From Kineosporia babensis (GTDB lineage: Bacteria; Actinomycetota; Actinomycetes; Actinomycetales; Kineosporiaceae), in assembly GCF_021129305.1 (NCBI RefSeq), contig NZ_JAJOMB010000006.1:1-64000 (forward strand): a DNA stretch of 64,000 bases, read 5' to 3'. Shown here one piece after another: positions 36,903 to 47,686 of the stretch (its first letter is position 1; each line of letters starts with the position of its first letter). The notes beneath the pieces were generated by a model. It was not told the origin of the DNA. It did no database searches and saw nothing but the letters and a program-made list of their open reading frames with translations. Both the position numbers and the translations under genes were made by a program.

Positions 36903-37733
36903 GTGGGACGTCTGAACGAGAAAGTAGTCATCGTCACCGGAGCGGCGATGGCCGACGAAGCGGGTTACAACATCGGCGGGGCCACGGCGGCGGATGTGGT
37001 GGCCGAAGGCGGCCGGGTGGTGGTGACCGGCCGCAATGCCGAGGGTGGTGAGCGGCTGGCCGCGCACCTGAACGAGAAGTTCGGGGCGGGCTCGGCGGTG
37101 GCCAGGCCGGTCGACCTCATGTCCGAGGACCAGATCGCCGACCTGATCACGTTCACGGTCGGCACCTTCGGGGCGCTGGACGTGCTGATGAACATCGCGG
37201 CGCTGTTCCACCCTCAGGACGGCGACCTCGCCTCGATCAGCAGCCAGACCTGGGACACCGTGATGGGCGTCAATCTGCGCGGCACGATGCTGACCACGAA
37301 GTACGCGCTGCCGGAGCTGCTGAAGAGCCGGGGCGTCATCGTCAACACCTCCTCCACCCACGCGCTGGCCGGTGACACCAGCTTCACCGCCTACGGCGCC
37401 TCGAAGGCCGCGGTGCTGGCCCTGACCCAGTACACCGCCACGCAGTACGGCGCGGCCGGGGTGCGCTGCAACGTGGTGGTGCCGGGCGTGACCACCAGCC
37501 CCAAGGTGCAGCTCGCGCCCGAGCCGGTGCTGGACATCTACCGGCGCCACACGCCGGCCCCGACGCTGAACACGCCGGAAGAGGTGGCCAAGGTGTACAC
37601 GTTCCTGGGCTCGTCCGACTCGGCCTCGATGAACGGGGCTCAGGTGCAGGTGGACGCGGGGATGTTCGCCCACCAGTCGTTCACCCCGGACACCGTCGCG
37701 CTGGGGAAGGCGACCACCGACACCCTGGGCTGA
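36903..37733 (+). CDS. Short-chain dehydrogenase/reductase
   Basis: 276 residues of the classical SDR fold: VVIVTGAAMADEAGYNIGGA (a widened form of the TGxxxGxG motif), VDLMSEDQIADLI, MNIAALF in place of NNAG, and active-site STHALAGDTSFTAYGASKAAV (Tyr and Lys in YGASK). VTGRN after beta-2 suggests NADP preference. GTG start, GGGAAG upstream. Substrate unknown; separate from the glycan operon by its own leader hairpin. Confidence 0.92.
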   Translation: MGRLNEKVVIVTGAAMADEAGYNIGGATAADVVAEGGRVVVTGRNAEGGERLAAHLNEKFGAGSAVARPVDLMSEDQIADLITFTVGTFGALDVLMNIAALFHPQDGDLASISSQTWDTVMGVNLRGTMLTTKYALPELLKSRGVIVNTSSTHALAGDTSFTAYGASKAAVLALTQYTATQYGAAGVRCNVVVPGVTTSPKVQLAPEPVLDIYRRHTPAPTLNTPEEVAKVYTFLGSSDSASMNGAQVQVDAGMFAHQSFTPDTVALGKATTDTLG

Positions 37734-37850
37734 GACCGTGACGGCCTGGCGCCTCAACGGCGAAAGCGTCGGGCCGTACGCCTTGTTGACTTGTGCGGTG
37801 CGGATTGCGAGGCTGGACTCCCGCAGAAAGTCAGAACGAGGAGCTCGCCC

Positions 37851-39695
37851 GTGCCCGCCGAAACCTGGCCTTCCGAGCGGGTGATGATCGCCACACGGCA
37901 CGTCGTGATCGTCGGGGCCGGCCCGCGCGCGATCTCGGTCCTGGACCGGCTGGCCATCCGGTTCGCGAGAGTCAGGGTCACGCTGATCGACCCGTACGGC
38001 CCGGGTGGCCGGATCTGGCGGCGGGACCAGCCGGCCGAGCTGCTGATGAACACCTTCGCGGGCGACTCGACCATCTTCGCTGACCCGTCCCACACCGAAC
38101 TGGGCGGATTCGGGCCGGATCTGTGGTCCTGGGCGCAGGCCGCGCAGAACGCCCCCGGGCTCACCGAAGCCGAGCTCCAGGCCATGAAAACGCTGCAGAA
38201 ACAGGACTACGCCCCGCGGTTCCTGTTCGGCACCTACTGCCACTACAGCTTCCAGGATCTGCTGAACCGGCTGCCCGAGGGTCTGCAGGCCGATCATCTC
38301 GCCGACACGGTCACGCAGATCACCGATCGCCCGGACGGCACCCAGCAGGTGCTCACCGCGAACGGCCGCAGCCTGGTGGCGGATGCCGTGGTGCTGGCCA
38401 CCGGTCACACCGACACCGCGCTGAGCGCCCGCGATCAGCACCTCCACGCCCATGCCCAGGCCCAGGACGTCGTCTACGGCCCACCGGCCCTGCCCACCGA
38501 GACGCCGGTCGACGAAGTGCCGGCCGGTGCGGACGTGGTGCTGCGCGGAATGGCGCTGAACTTCTTCGATCTGGTCGCGATGCTCACCGAAGGACGGGGT
38601 GGGCACTTCGAACGCGTCGACGGCCAGGTGCGGTACGTCCCCAGCGGGCAGGAACCGGTGATCCACGCCGGATCCCGGCGCGGCATCCCCTCCTACTCCC
38701 GCATCGACACGTCCGGCCCGACGAGCGGGGTCTCGTTCCTGGACCAGGCCGTCATCGAACGGTTGCTGGCCCAGGCGCCGGATATCGATCTGCGCCGGGA
38801 CGTCTGGCCGGCGGTGCTGCGCGAGGCCTCCTGGATCTACTACTGGCGGCTGCATCCGGACGCGGTCAACGAGGAGGACTTCCGCAAGCTCACTCCGCAG
38901 ACGCCGGAGTGGGACGCGATGATCGCCCGGATCGAGCCCCGCCAGGCCGACCGCCTGGATCTGGATGCGATGGAAGCGCCGCTGCTGGGTAAGATTTTCG
39001 GCGATCAGCGCGAGCTCGACCACTGGATGATCGGCCACCTGGGCCGCGATCTGGCCAGTTCGGCGAACCCCGACGGCCCGCGCGCGGGCGTGGGGGAGTT
39101 CCTGCGCGTGGCCCGGGGCAAGGTGTATCCGCTGATGGCGGCCGGAGGCGTCTCGGGCACCTCCTACAGTCGGGACGCTCGCTGGTTCCACGCCCTGCTG
39201 CGCAACATCGGCAACGGCCCGCCGCGGGTCCGCACCGAGCAGCTGGCGGCTCTGGCTCGTGCCGGGGTGGTCCGTTTCCTCGGTGCAGACGTGGAGATCG
39301 GCACAGCGGAGGAAGGTTTCGTCGTCACCTCCAGCTCGCTGCCCGGGTACCGGCTGCACACCCGTTACGTCCTGGATGCTTTCGTCCCGTCCCCGGACCT
39401 GCGGGTGGCCGCGGACCCGCTGTGGCAGCAGTTGCGAGCCACCGGTGGTGCTCGCACCTACCAGCGTCCCGATCCGAACCAGACCTTCGTGCAGACCGGC
39501 GCGGTGGATGTCGAAGAGCCCACCAGCCGCATGGTTCTGGACTCCGGCCCGCACCCAGCCCGGTTCGTGCTGGGCGCCGCGACCGAAGGAGCCCGCTGGA
39601 ACACCGCCATGGCGAGCAAAGCGGGGGTGCGGTCCCGTTTCGTCATCGAAGCCGACGAAATCGCCCGCTGCGTCCTGAACCAGGACAGAGCCTAA
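37851..39695 (+). CDS. Large FAD/NAD(P)-binding protein (NAD_binding_9 type)
   Basis: 614 residues. HVVIVGAGPRAISVLDRLAI is a dinucleotide-binding motif near residue 15, followed by VTLIDPYGPGGRIWR and AVVLATGHTD, as in the FAD-NAD(P)-binding family PF13454. Members are often annotated only by fold; some hydroxylate amino acids or act in secondary metabolism. GTG 37851 is chosen for GAGGAG seven bases upstream. A clear hairpin terminator follows. It may share function with the SDR before it, 117 bp away, but nothing proves that. Confidence 0.85.
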   Translation: MPAETWPSERVMIATRHVVIVGAGPRAISVLDRLAIRFARVRVTLIDPYGPGGRIWRRDQPAELLMNTFAGDSTIFADPSHTELGGFGPDLWSWAQAAQNAPGLTEAELQAMKTLQKQDYAPRFLFGTYCHYSFQDLLNRLPEGLQADHLADTVTQITDRPDGTQQVLTANGRSLVADAVVLATGHTDTALSARDQHLHAHAQAQDVVYGPPALPTETPVDEVPAGADVVLRGMALNFFDLVAMLTEGRGGHFERVDGQVRYVPSGQEPVIHAGSRRGIPSYSRIDTSGPTSGVSFLDQAVIERLLAQAPDIDLRRDVWPAVLREASWIYYWRLHPDAVNEEDFRKLTPQTPEWDAMIARIEPRQADRLDLDAMEAPLLGKIFGDQRELDHWMIGHLGRDLASSANPDGPRAGVGEFLRVARGKVYPLMAAGGVSGTSYSRDARWFHALLRNIGNGPPRVRTEQLAALARAGVVRFLGADVEIGTAEEGFVVTSSSLPGYRLHTRYVLDAFVPSPDLRVAADPLWQQLRATGGARTYQRPDPNQTFVQTGAVDVEEPTSRMVLDSGPHPARFVLGAATEGARWNTAMASKAGVRSRFVIEADEIARCVLNQDRA

Positions 39696-39739
39696 GCAAA
39701 AGGTGGCCGGCCACAACGCGGCCGGCCACCTTTTGCTTA
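39693..39739. terminator. Bidirectional terminator with 20-bp perfect stem
   Basis: Arms at 39693-39712 (starting TAAGCAAAAGG) and 39720-39739 (ending CCTTTTGCTTA) pair without mismatch over 20 bp; loop ACAACGC. The A/T-rich outer part gives a T-run in each direction. It overlaps the stop codons of both convergent genes. Confidence 0.92.
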
Positions 39740-41710
39740 GGACAGAAGGTCGACGAACCGGGCGGCCGCCTGATCCATCTGCTCGCCGGTGGCCTGCGCA
39801 GCCGGAAAACCTTCGGGCAACTGCGTGAGGACGTCGGTGAGCACCTGGCGGCGCGCGGCGGCCCGTTCGGTCGGTGGCAGGGCCGCCAGCACGTCGGCGA
39901 ATTCGTCCAGCCGCTCGGCCGGGAACACCCGGGACCAGCGCAGGCGGTCCTCGCCCAGGCCCCAGCCGTCGTTCGTCGGCCGCTCGGCCCGCAGCAGAGC
40001 GGTCTGTCCGGCGTCGACCTGGCCGTCGGAAATCGCGACCCCGTAAAGGTTCCGGGCTTGTTCACGGGAGACCAGGCCGGTGACGACGTCGGCCAGCACT
40101 GCCTGCGGATCCCGCAGGAACGGGTCGCCGTAACCCCCGGCGCCGGACGTGCGCAGGGTGACCCGGTCGCCCGGCTGCAGGGGATGGGTGTCGATCAGGC
40201 GGATGCGTTCTTCGTCGGGCGTGCCCTCGTTCACGATCAGCTCGGCCGCCAGGCCGGGCAGGCCGCCCTGGACACCCCACGGCCGAAAACGTAGGCGTTC
40301 CAGGCCCCGAGCCAGCAGCGAACCATGCGAGAGCGCCTCGAACTGCAGTTCCAGACCGCAGCCACCGCGCCAGCGTCCGGCCCCACCGGAGTCCGGGCGG
40401 ATCCGGTAGGCCAAAACCTTCACGCCGACCCCGGCCTCGACCACCTCGACCGGGTTGTTGGACAGGTTGGAGATGCCTGAGTCGCGGCCGTCGATACCGT
40501 CGCTGCCGGAGCGGGCTCCGGTGCCGCCGACCATCGGCTCGACCACGTGGACCGAGGGGCCCTCGGCGGTGTTGCGGGCGAAGACCACGGGCACGACCAG
40601 TCCGCTGGAGGCCGCCGGGATCAGGTCGGGGGCGGCCTGCACCAGGGCACCGGAGAGGACGTCGTTCACCCGGGACGTGGTGGCGTGCCGTACGCCCACC
40701 GGAGCCGGCTCGACCGGGTTCAGCAGGGTGCCGACCGGTGCGGACATCGAGACCACGTCCATCAGGCCGGTGTTCAGCGGGATGTCCGGGTCGAGCGTGC
40801 CGATGAGCGCGAACAGCCGGGTGACCACCCAGGTGTGGGCCCGGCCGAAGGTGACCACGTTGAGGGCGGCCTCGACCTGCGGATCGGTGCCGGTGAAGTC
40901 GAGGTGGAGGTGCCCGTCGGCGACGGTGGCGGTGAGCTTGATCCGCAGCGGGATCTCGCTGACGCCGTCGTTGTCCAGGTAGTCCTCGAACGTGTACACG
41001 CCGTCGTTCAGGCTGGAGAGGGCCTTGCGGGCCCGGGCTGCGGTCTGTTCCCGGGCGTACTGCCCGATCTCGTCCAGCGCGCCCTGGCCGTGCGGGGCGA
41101 GGACTTCCTGCACCCGGCCGCGGCCGGTGTCCAGGGCCGCGAGCATGGCCCGCAGGTCGCCGTCGTTGGCCGCGGGGGTGCGGGTGTTGCCCAGCAGCAG
41201 TGCTTCGACGCCCGGGTCGATGGTGCCGCGCCGCACGTACTTCACCGGTGGGATGCGCAGGCCCTCGGCGAAGATCGAGTCGTTCTTCACGCTGACCGAC
41301 GACGGTACGCGGCCGCCGACGTCCGAGACGTGGACGAACGACCAGCCGTAGCCGACGATCTCGTCGCCGTCGAAGTAGGGCGCGATGACGTGGACGTCGG
41401 GCAGGTGGGTGGACAGGCCCTGCGAGGCGTACGGGTCGTTGGTGATGATCACGTCGCCGGGTTCCAGCGGCTCGCGGTCAGCCACGCGCTGCACCGCGGC
41501 GCTGACGTCCAGGCCGAGGAAGCCGGAGACGCCGATGCCCTGCGGGTAGGCGATGAACCGGCCGGTGCGGTCGGCGATGGCGCAGCAGAAGTCGGCCGCG
41601 TCGCGCACGTAGAGGCTGCGGCTGGCCCGCTGCAGCGCCAGGCACATCTGCTCGGTGGCCGCGACCAGCCGCTGCTGGGCCAGATCCCGGTCAAGCGGGG
41701 AGAGCGACAT
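39737..41710 (-). CDS. HyuB-type subunit of an ATP-dependent hydantoinase/oxoprolinase
   Basis: 657 residues: VAATEQMCLALQRASRSLYV, YPQGIGVSGFLGLDV, GDVIITNDPYASQGLSTHLPD and GGCGLELQFEAL are typical of the hydantoinase B/oxoprolinase family. With HyuA it opens cyclic amides such as 5-oxoproline, N-methylhydantoin or lactams at the expense of ATP. Its ATG overlaps the hyuA-type stop by one base. Last gene of the seven-gene minus-strand operon. Confidence 0.95.
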   Translation of the reverse strand: MSLSPLDRDLAQQRLVAATEQMCLALQRASRSLYVRDAADFCCAIADRTGRFIAYPQGIGVSGFLGLDVSAAVQRVADREPLEPGDVIITNDPYASQGLSTHLPDVHVIAPYFDGDEIVGYGWSFVHVSDVGGRVPSSVSVKNDSIFAEGLRIPPVKYVRRGTIDPGVEALLLGNTRTPAANDGDLRAMLAALDTGRGRVQEVLAPHGQGALDEIGQYAREQTAARARKALSSLNDGVYTFEDYLDNDGVSEIPLRIKLTATVADGHLHLDFTGTDPQVEAALNVVTFGRAHTWVVTRLFALIGTLDPDIPLNTGLMDVVSMSAPVGTLLNPVEPAPVGVRHATTSRVNDVLSGALVQAAPDLIPAASSGLVVPVVFARNTAEGPSVHVVEPMVGGTGARSGSDGIDGRDSGISNLSNNPVEVVEAGVGVKVLAYRIRPDSGGAGRWRGGCGLELQFEALSHGSLLARGLERLRFRPWGVQGGLPGLAAELIVNEGTPDEERIRLIDTHPLQPGDRVTLRTSGAGGYGDPFLRDPQAVLADVVTGLVSREQARNLYGVAISDGQVDAGQTALLRAERPTNDGWGLGEDRLRWSRVFPAERLDEFADVLAALPPTERAAARRQVLTDVLTQLPEGFPAAQATGEQMDQAAARFVDLLS

Positions 41711-43800
41711 CAGTCTTCCTTCTTCGGGAGCCGGTTCAGGTGCAGGTTGCCCGCGGTGTCCACCCGGACCTGCCAGCCCGGTGGCACCAGCACACTGGTG
41801 TCGGCGCGCTCGACCACGGCCGGGCCGTTCAGTTCGGCCGGGGCCTCGGGATCGGTCACCACGGCGAGAACGTCGGCTTCGCTCCAGGCCTGGGAGGTAC
41901 GCAACCGGCGCCGTCCCAGCTTCTGCAGACCGAGCGTGCCACCGGCGTCCTCAATGGAGAGGTCTTCGGCGGTCAGGGTCAGGCGGACGGTCTCGATCAG
42001 CACCTCGGCCGCCGGGTCGACGAAACCGTAGTGCCGGCGGTGAGACTCGGCGAACGCGGCCAGGCCGGCTTCCAAGTCGATCGAGAGCGCCGACTGCAGG
42101 CCGCCGGTGGTCAAGGGGACGGTGAGCGTGGACGGTTGCCCGGCGTACTTCAGGTCAGCGCTGAGCACCAGCGAACCCCGGGCGCCCGCGCCTTCTTTCT
42201 GGAACCAGGTGAGGGCCTCGTCGGTGAGCTGATGAGTGACGTCGGTCAGTTCCGGAAGGCTGTCGGCGTCCAGGGCCAGCCGGGCGGTGCGCACGAAGTC
42301 GCGGCGCACCGGGGTGATGGCGGCACCGAGCGCGCAGAACGTGGCTGCCGCGGCGGGCACGATGATGCGTTCGGCGCCCACCTCGTCGGCCAGGAGCGCG
42401 GCGTGCGAACCGCCCGCGCCACCGAAGGCCACGAACGTGAACCGGTCCGGTACCTCGCCGTGCCGGGCCAGCACCGTGCGCAGGCGGCTGGCCATGCCCA
42501 CGGTCGCGAGGGTCAGGGCGTTGTCACTGGTCTTCGTGGCGGCTTCCGGACCGGCGGCCGGGTCGAGGGCCTGCTGCACGCGGGTCAGGGCAGCATCGGC
42601 CAGCTCTCGCGACAGCGGCATCGCGCCGCCGAGGAACGCGTCCGGGTCGATGATCCCGGTGTGCACGTAGGCGTCGGTGATCGTGGGCTGGTCGCCGCCG
42701 CGGCCGTACGCAGCCGGGCCCGGATCGGCACCGGCACTGGAAGGGCCGACGCGCGGGGTGGGGTGGGCGCCGTCCAGGTCGGCCCAGACCACGGAACCGC
42801 CACCGGCGCCGATGGCCGTCACCTCGACGACCGGCGTCACCAGCGGATGGTCGCCGACCGAGGCGGTGGTGGTCAGCGCGGGCTTGCCGCCGACCAGAAC
42901 CCCGATGTCGCTGCTGGTGCCACCCATGTCGATGGTCACCATGTCCAGCCCGGGCCACAACCGCGAGGCCGCGCCGACCCCGGCGGCCGGGCCGGACAGC
43001 ACGGTGTCGATGGGGCGGCGCGCGGCCGAGCTCAGCGACACCGAACCGCCGTTGGAGGTGGTGATGTACAACGGCGCGGTCAGGCCGATCCGCTGCAGCG
43101 CCGCCTCCAGCCGGGACAGGTATCCCTGCATCAGCGGCGCGATCTGGGCGTCCAGCACCGCCAGCGCCGTGCGTTCGTACTCGCCCGCCTCCGGCCACAG
43201 CGTGGCGGCCGAGGTGACCGGCACGCCGAGATCGGCGGTGAGGCGCTCGGCCAGGTCACCCTCGGCGGCCGGGCTGGTGTAGGCGCCGATCAGGCTCAGC
43301 GCCACGGCATCGGGGCGAGCCTGCTGCAGCTCGGCCAGTGCCCTGGCGTAGTCGTCCACCCCCGAGACGGCCTCGCCGGAGGGCGTGAACCGGGCCTCCA
43401 GCTCCACCACCCGGTCCCGCGGAACCGCCGCGCGGGGCGGCACGGCGTGCAGGTCGAACGAGCGCGGCAGCCGGGCCCGGCCGATCTGCAGGATGTCGCG
43501 GTGCCCGGCGCTGGTCAGCAGCGCCACCCGGGCGCCCCGGCCCTGCAGGATCGCGTTCAGGCCGATCGTGGTGCCGTGGGTGACCGCCAGCACGTCCTGC
43601 GCGGCGATGCCCCGCTCGAGCAGTTCCCGCAGGCCCTGCTCGACGGCCGCGGCCGGGTCGGAGGGCACCGAGGGCGTCTTGTGCCGGACGGACTCGGCCG
43701 GGCGGCACCCGCCGGCGGTGGTCTGCACGGCGATCAGGTCGGTGAACGTGCCGCCGACGTCGATGCCGATGCGCCAGCCGGCCGCCTGGGATTCAGTCAT
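41710..43800 (-). CDS. HyuA-type ATP-binding subunit of hydantoinase/oxoprolinase
   Basis: 696 residues. GIDVGGTFTDLIAVQTTAGG is the phosphate-binding start of the family; VTIDMGGTSSDIGVLVGG and FVAFGGAGGSHAALLADEVG are further ASKHA-type ATP-binding segments. It phosphorylates the cyclic amide to prime ring opening. It follows the permease genes with an 11-bp gap. Together with an imported-substrate ABC system and an amidase, it suggests use of an external cyclic amide or imide as a nitrogen source. Confidence 0.95.
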   Translation of the reverse strand: MTESQAAGWRIGIDVGGTFTDLIAVQTTAGGCRPAESVRHKTPSVPSDPAAAVEQGLRELLERGIAAQDVLAVTHGTTIGLNAILQGRGARVALLTSAGHRDILQIGRARLPRSFDLHAVPPRAAVPRDRVVELEARFTPSGEAVSGVDDYARALAELQQARPDAVALSLIGAYTSPAAEGDLAERLTADLGVPVTSAATLWPEAGEYERTALAVLDAQIAPLMQGYLSRLEAALQRIGLTAPLYITTSNGGSVSLSSAARRPIDTVLSGPAAGVGAASRLWPGLDMVTIDMGGTSSDIGVLVGGKPALTTTASVGDHPLVTPVVEVTAIGAGGGSVVWADLDGAHPTPRVGPSSAGADPGPAAYGRGGDQPTITDAYVHTGIIDPDAFLGGAMPLSRELADAALTRVQQALDPAAGPEAATKTSDNALTLATVGMASRLRTVLARHGEVPDRFTFVAFGGAGGSHAALLADEVGAERIIVPAAAATFCALGAAITPVRRDFVRTARLALDADSLPELTDVTHQLTDEALTWFQKEGAGARGSLVLSADLKYAGQPSTLTVPLTTGGLQSALSIDLEAGLAAFAESHRRHYGFVDPAAEVLIETVRLTLTAEDLSIEDAGGTLGLQKLGRRRLRTSQAWSEADVLAVVTDPEAPAELNGPAVVERADTSVLVPPGWQVRVDTAGNLHLNRLPKKED

Positions 43801-43811
43801 GAAGGGTGGTC

Positions 43812-44615
43812 CTAGAGAAGCCGGGAAACGTTGAAGAAGCGGTCGATCAGGGCGATCGCCAGGACGCTGGCCACCAGCAGCAGGGTGGACACGGCGGCGA
43901 TGGTGGGCTCGATCTGCACCTGGGCGGCCGAGTAGATCCGCACCGGCACGGTGACCGTGTTGCTGCCGGAGACGAAGACCGAGGTGGCCACCTCACCGAG
44001 CGAGACCACGGTGGTCAGGAACGCCCCGGCGATGATGCCCGGGCGCAGCAGCGGCACGGTGACGGTGAGGAAGGCGCGCAGTTCCGAGGCGCCCAGGCTG
44101 CGCGCGGCCCGCACCAGCTGCGGGTCGATCGAGGCCGCGCTGACCGCGACCACCCGCACGCAGAACGGGAACGAGACCACCAGGTGGGCCAGCCAGATCC
44201 CGGTGGTCGAGCCGACCAGGCCCCAGGTCTGCAGCTGGTACAGCAGGGCCAGGCCGAGCATCACGCCGGGCACCGCCATCGGGGCCAGGAACAGCGAGGA
44301 CAGCAGGCCCCGGCCGCGGAAGTCCCCGGCCGCCACGGCGTAACCGCCGAGGGTGCCCAGGACCACCACGAACGGCACCACCATCAACGCCAGCAGGGCC
44401 GAGAACTGCAGCGACTCGGCCCAGGCGGTACCGGCGAAGGCCTCCTCGTACCAGCGGAACGAGAAACCCTCGGGCGGGAAGCGGAAGTTGTTGGCCGAGT
44501 TGAACGAGCTGATCACCACGGCGAACAGCGGCAGCAGCAGGAAACCGCAGACCACCAGCACCGCGATCCGGTTGCTCCAGCGGGCCACGGCGGCGTCGAT
44601 GTGGGACTTAGCCAC
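43812..44615 (-). CDS. Polyamine-type ABC permease (PotC-like)
   Basis: 267 residues with six predicted helices. The docking loop RAARSLGASELRAFLTVTVP matches the EAA motif. The N-terminal SNRIAVLVVCGFLLLPLFAV is the first membrane segment. It overlaps the other permease gene by eight bases. Confidence 0.93.
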   Translation of the reverse strand: MAKSHIDAAVARWSNRIAVLVVCGFLLLPLFAVVISSFNSANNFRFPPEGFSFRWYEEAFAGTAWAESLQFSALLALMVVPFVVVLGTLGGYAVAAGDFRGRGLLSSLFLAPMAVPGVMLGLALLYQLQTWGLVGSTTGIWLAHLVVSFPFCVRVVAVSAASIDPQLVRAARSLGASELRAFLTVTVPLLRPGIIAGAFLTTVVSLGEVATSVFVSGSNTVTVPVRIYSAAQVQIEPTIAAVSTLLLVASVLAIALIDRFFNVSRLL

Positions 44616-45488
44616 GAGTCCTCCTGCGGCTGGTCAGGCTTCCGAACAGGGCGATCAGCGCGCAGGCCACCAGGGTCACGGTGAGCAGGACGAAACTCAG
44701 CGCCGCGGCGCCGGGCTGGTCGAACACCACCATCGCCATGTTCTGGATCTGCAGACCGGCCAGCGACATGGTGGCGCCGCCGACCAGCAGCGGGGTCACG
44801 TAAATGCCCATCGCCAGCGAGAAGACCACCATCAGCCCGGCGGTCAGGCCGGGCACCGACAGCGGCAGCACCACGGTGAAGAACGTCCGGGTCCGCGAGG
44901 CGCCCAGGTTGGCCGAGGCCCGCAGCAGCGCGTCGTCGATCGCGCCGAGCGAGGCGGTGAGCGTGATGATCGCGAACGGCAGCAGTACGTGCACGATCGC
45001 CAGGAACACCGTCCAGCCCGAACGCAGCAGCGGGATCGAGTCGTCGGTGATCTGCAGGGCCTGCAGCGCGGCGTTGACCGGCCCCTGGCCGCCCATCACC
45101 ACCCGCCAGCCGAACGAGCGCACCACTTCACTGGTCAGCAGCGGCGACAGGACGATCGCGAAGACCGCGGTGCGGGCCCAGCGCGAGGACGTGCGGACCA
45201 GGAACCAGGCCACCGGGTAGGCCACCACCGCGCAGGTCAGGGTGACCCGGATGCTCAGCCACAGGCTGTCCAGCACCGACGAGCGCAGGTAGCCGGTGTC
45301 CCAGACCTGCTGGTACTGCTCGAATGTCCAGCCCGGCTGCGGGGTGTTCAGGTCGTTCGTGGGACGCAGGCTCAGCATCGCCAAACCGATCAGCGGCACC
45401 ACGAACGCACCGATCATGAACAAAGTGGGGACGATCGCGGCGACCTGGCCCCGCCGCAGACGGGGAGCCCGGGTTGCCAGGGCGATGC

Positions 45489-45492
<4 letters not shown>
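44608..45492 (-). CDS. Polyamine-type ABC permease (PotB-like)
   Basis: 294 residues, six predicted helices, docking loop RASANLGASRTRTFFTVVLP. N-terminus RGQVAAIVPTLFMIGAFVV. It overlaps the ATPase gene start-to-stop by four bases, giving a tight transporter operon. Confidence 0.93.
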
Positions 45493-46540
<1,048 letters not shown>

Positions 46541-46544
<4 letters not shown>

Positions 46545-47653
46545 GAGCCGAAGGTCTTCTGCCACTGCGCCTGCAGATCGGCCAGCTTCGGCGAGAGCGC
46601 CTGGTAGTCGATCCACTGGAAGTCGTCGTAGGCGCCCTTGCCGTGCTTGATCTGCTCCTCGAACTTGGCCGGGTACTCGTTGCTGTCGTTGGAGGTGGCG
46701 TACCAGGTGCCCTCGGAGAACGTGGGCTGGTACTCGCTGGAGGCCAGGTAGTTCAGGAACTCGTAGGCCAGGTCCTGCTCCTCGGTGTTCTCGGCCACGA
46801 AGAAGCTGGTCAGCGCGCCGACCGAACCGGAGGCGGGGTAGGCGTAGTCCACCGGGTCGCCGTTGTTCTGCATCACGAACGCCCGGCCGTCCCAGTGCGC
46901 CGAGATCCAGGTGTCGCCGTTCTGCAGCCCGCTCTCCACACTCGGGGCGTCGGCCGGGAAGGCGGAGAAGCAGTCCTTGGCCGCAGCCAGCTCGGCGAAC
47001 GCGGCGTCCACGTCGGCCTGGTTCTGGATGTCGCCGCCGTTCTCGCGGATCAGCCCGGCCAGGTACTCCACACCCATGTTGAAGGTGAGCGGGTTCAGCC
47101 CGGCGTGCCCGCAGGTGGCAGGGTCGAGCAGGTCGGACCAGTCCTTCGGCGCGGTCTTGACCTTGTCGGTGCGGTAGGCGATCCCGGTCGAGCCCACGCT
47201 CAGCGGCACACCGTACTGCTGGCCGCCGATGTTCGACTGCTCGACCAGCACCTCGTTCAGCTCGCCGAAGTTCTCCACCTTGGCGGTGTCCAGAGCCTGG
47301 ACCACCCCGGCGTCGACCGCGTTCGGGATCACGTTCGGGGTGAAGGCCACCACGTCGTACGGCGGGGTGCCGCCCTGGGCCGAGCGCAGGCCGGTCAGCC
47401 AGGAAGCCGGGTCACCGGGGACCAGCTCGACGGTGGCGCCGGTGTTCTCCTCGAACGGCTCGACGAACGCCTTGGTCAGCGACTCGCCCCAGGAACCGGC
47501 GTAGGCGGCGACCTTCAGTGTCTTGCCCTTGAACGGGGCGTTCGGGTCGGCCGCCTCGTCGGAGGAGCCACCGCCGCAGGCCGCCAGGGCCAGGGCGAGG
47601 GAGAGCCCGGTGGCGAGCAGGCCGGCACGGCGTGGGAAACGGGAACTGGGCAC
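46541..47653 (-). CDS. Substrate-binding lipoprotein of the polyamine-type importer
   Basis: 370 residues. The lipobox LALALAACG anchors it at Cys25 or so. The fold is that of spermidine/putrescine-binding proteins (LKVAAYAGSWGESLTKAFVE, PYDVVAFTPNVIPNAVDAG). The ligand cannot be deduced, but the neighbouring HyuA/HyuB and amidase suggest an amide or cyclic ureide. Confidence 0.93.
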
Positions 47654-47686
47654 GGGGGTCTCTTTCTCTTTCTCGGAGCGGGGTTC

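Noticed and set aside
36843-39716. 957-codon open frame opposite the SDR and FAD-binding genes
   Set aside because: Spans two real genes and their intergenic region; composition typical of antisense in GC-rich DNA.
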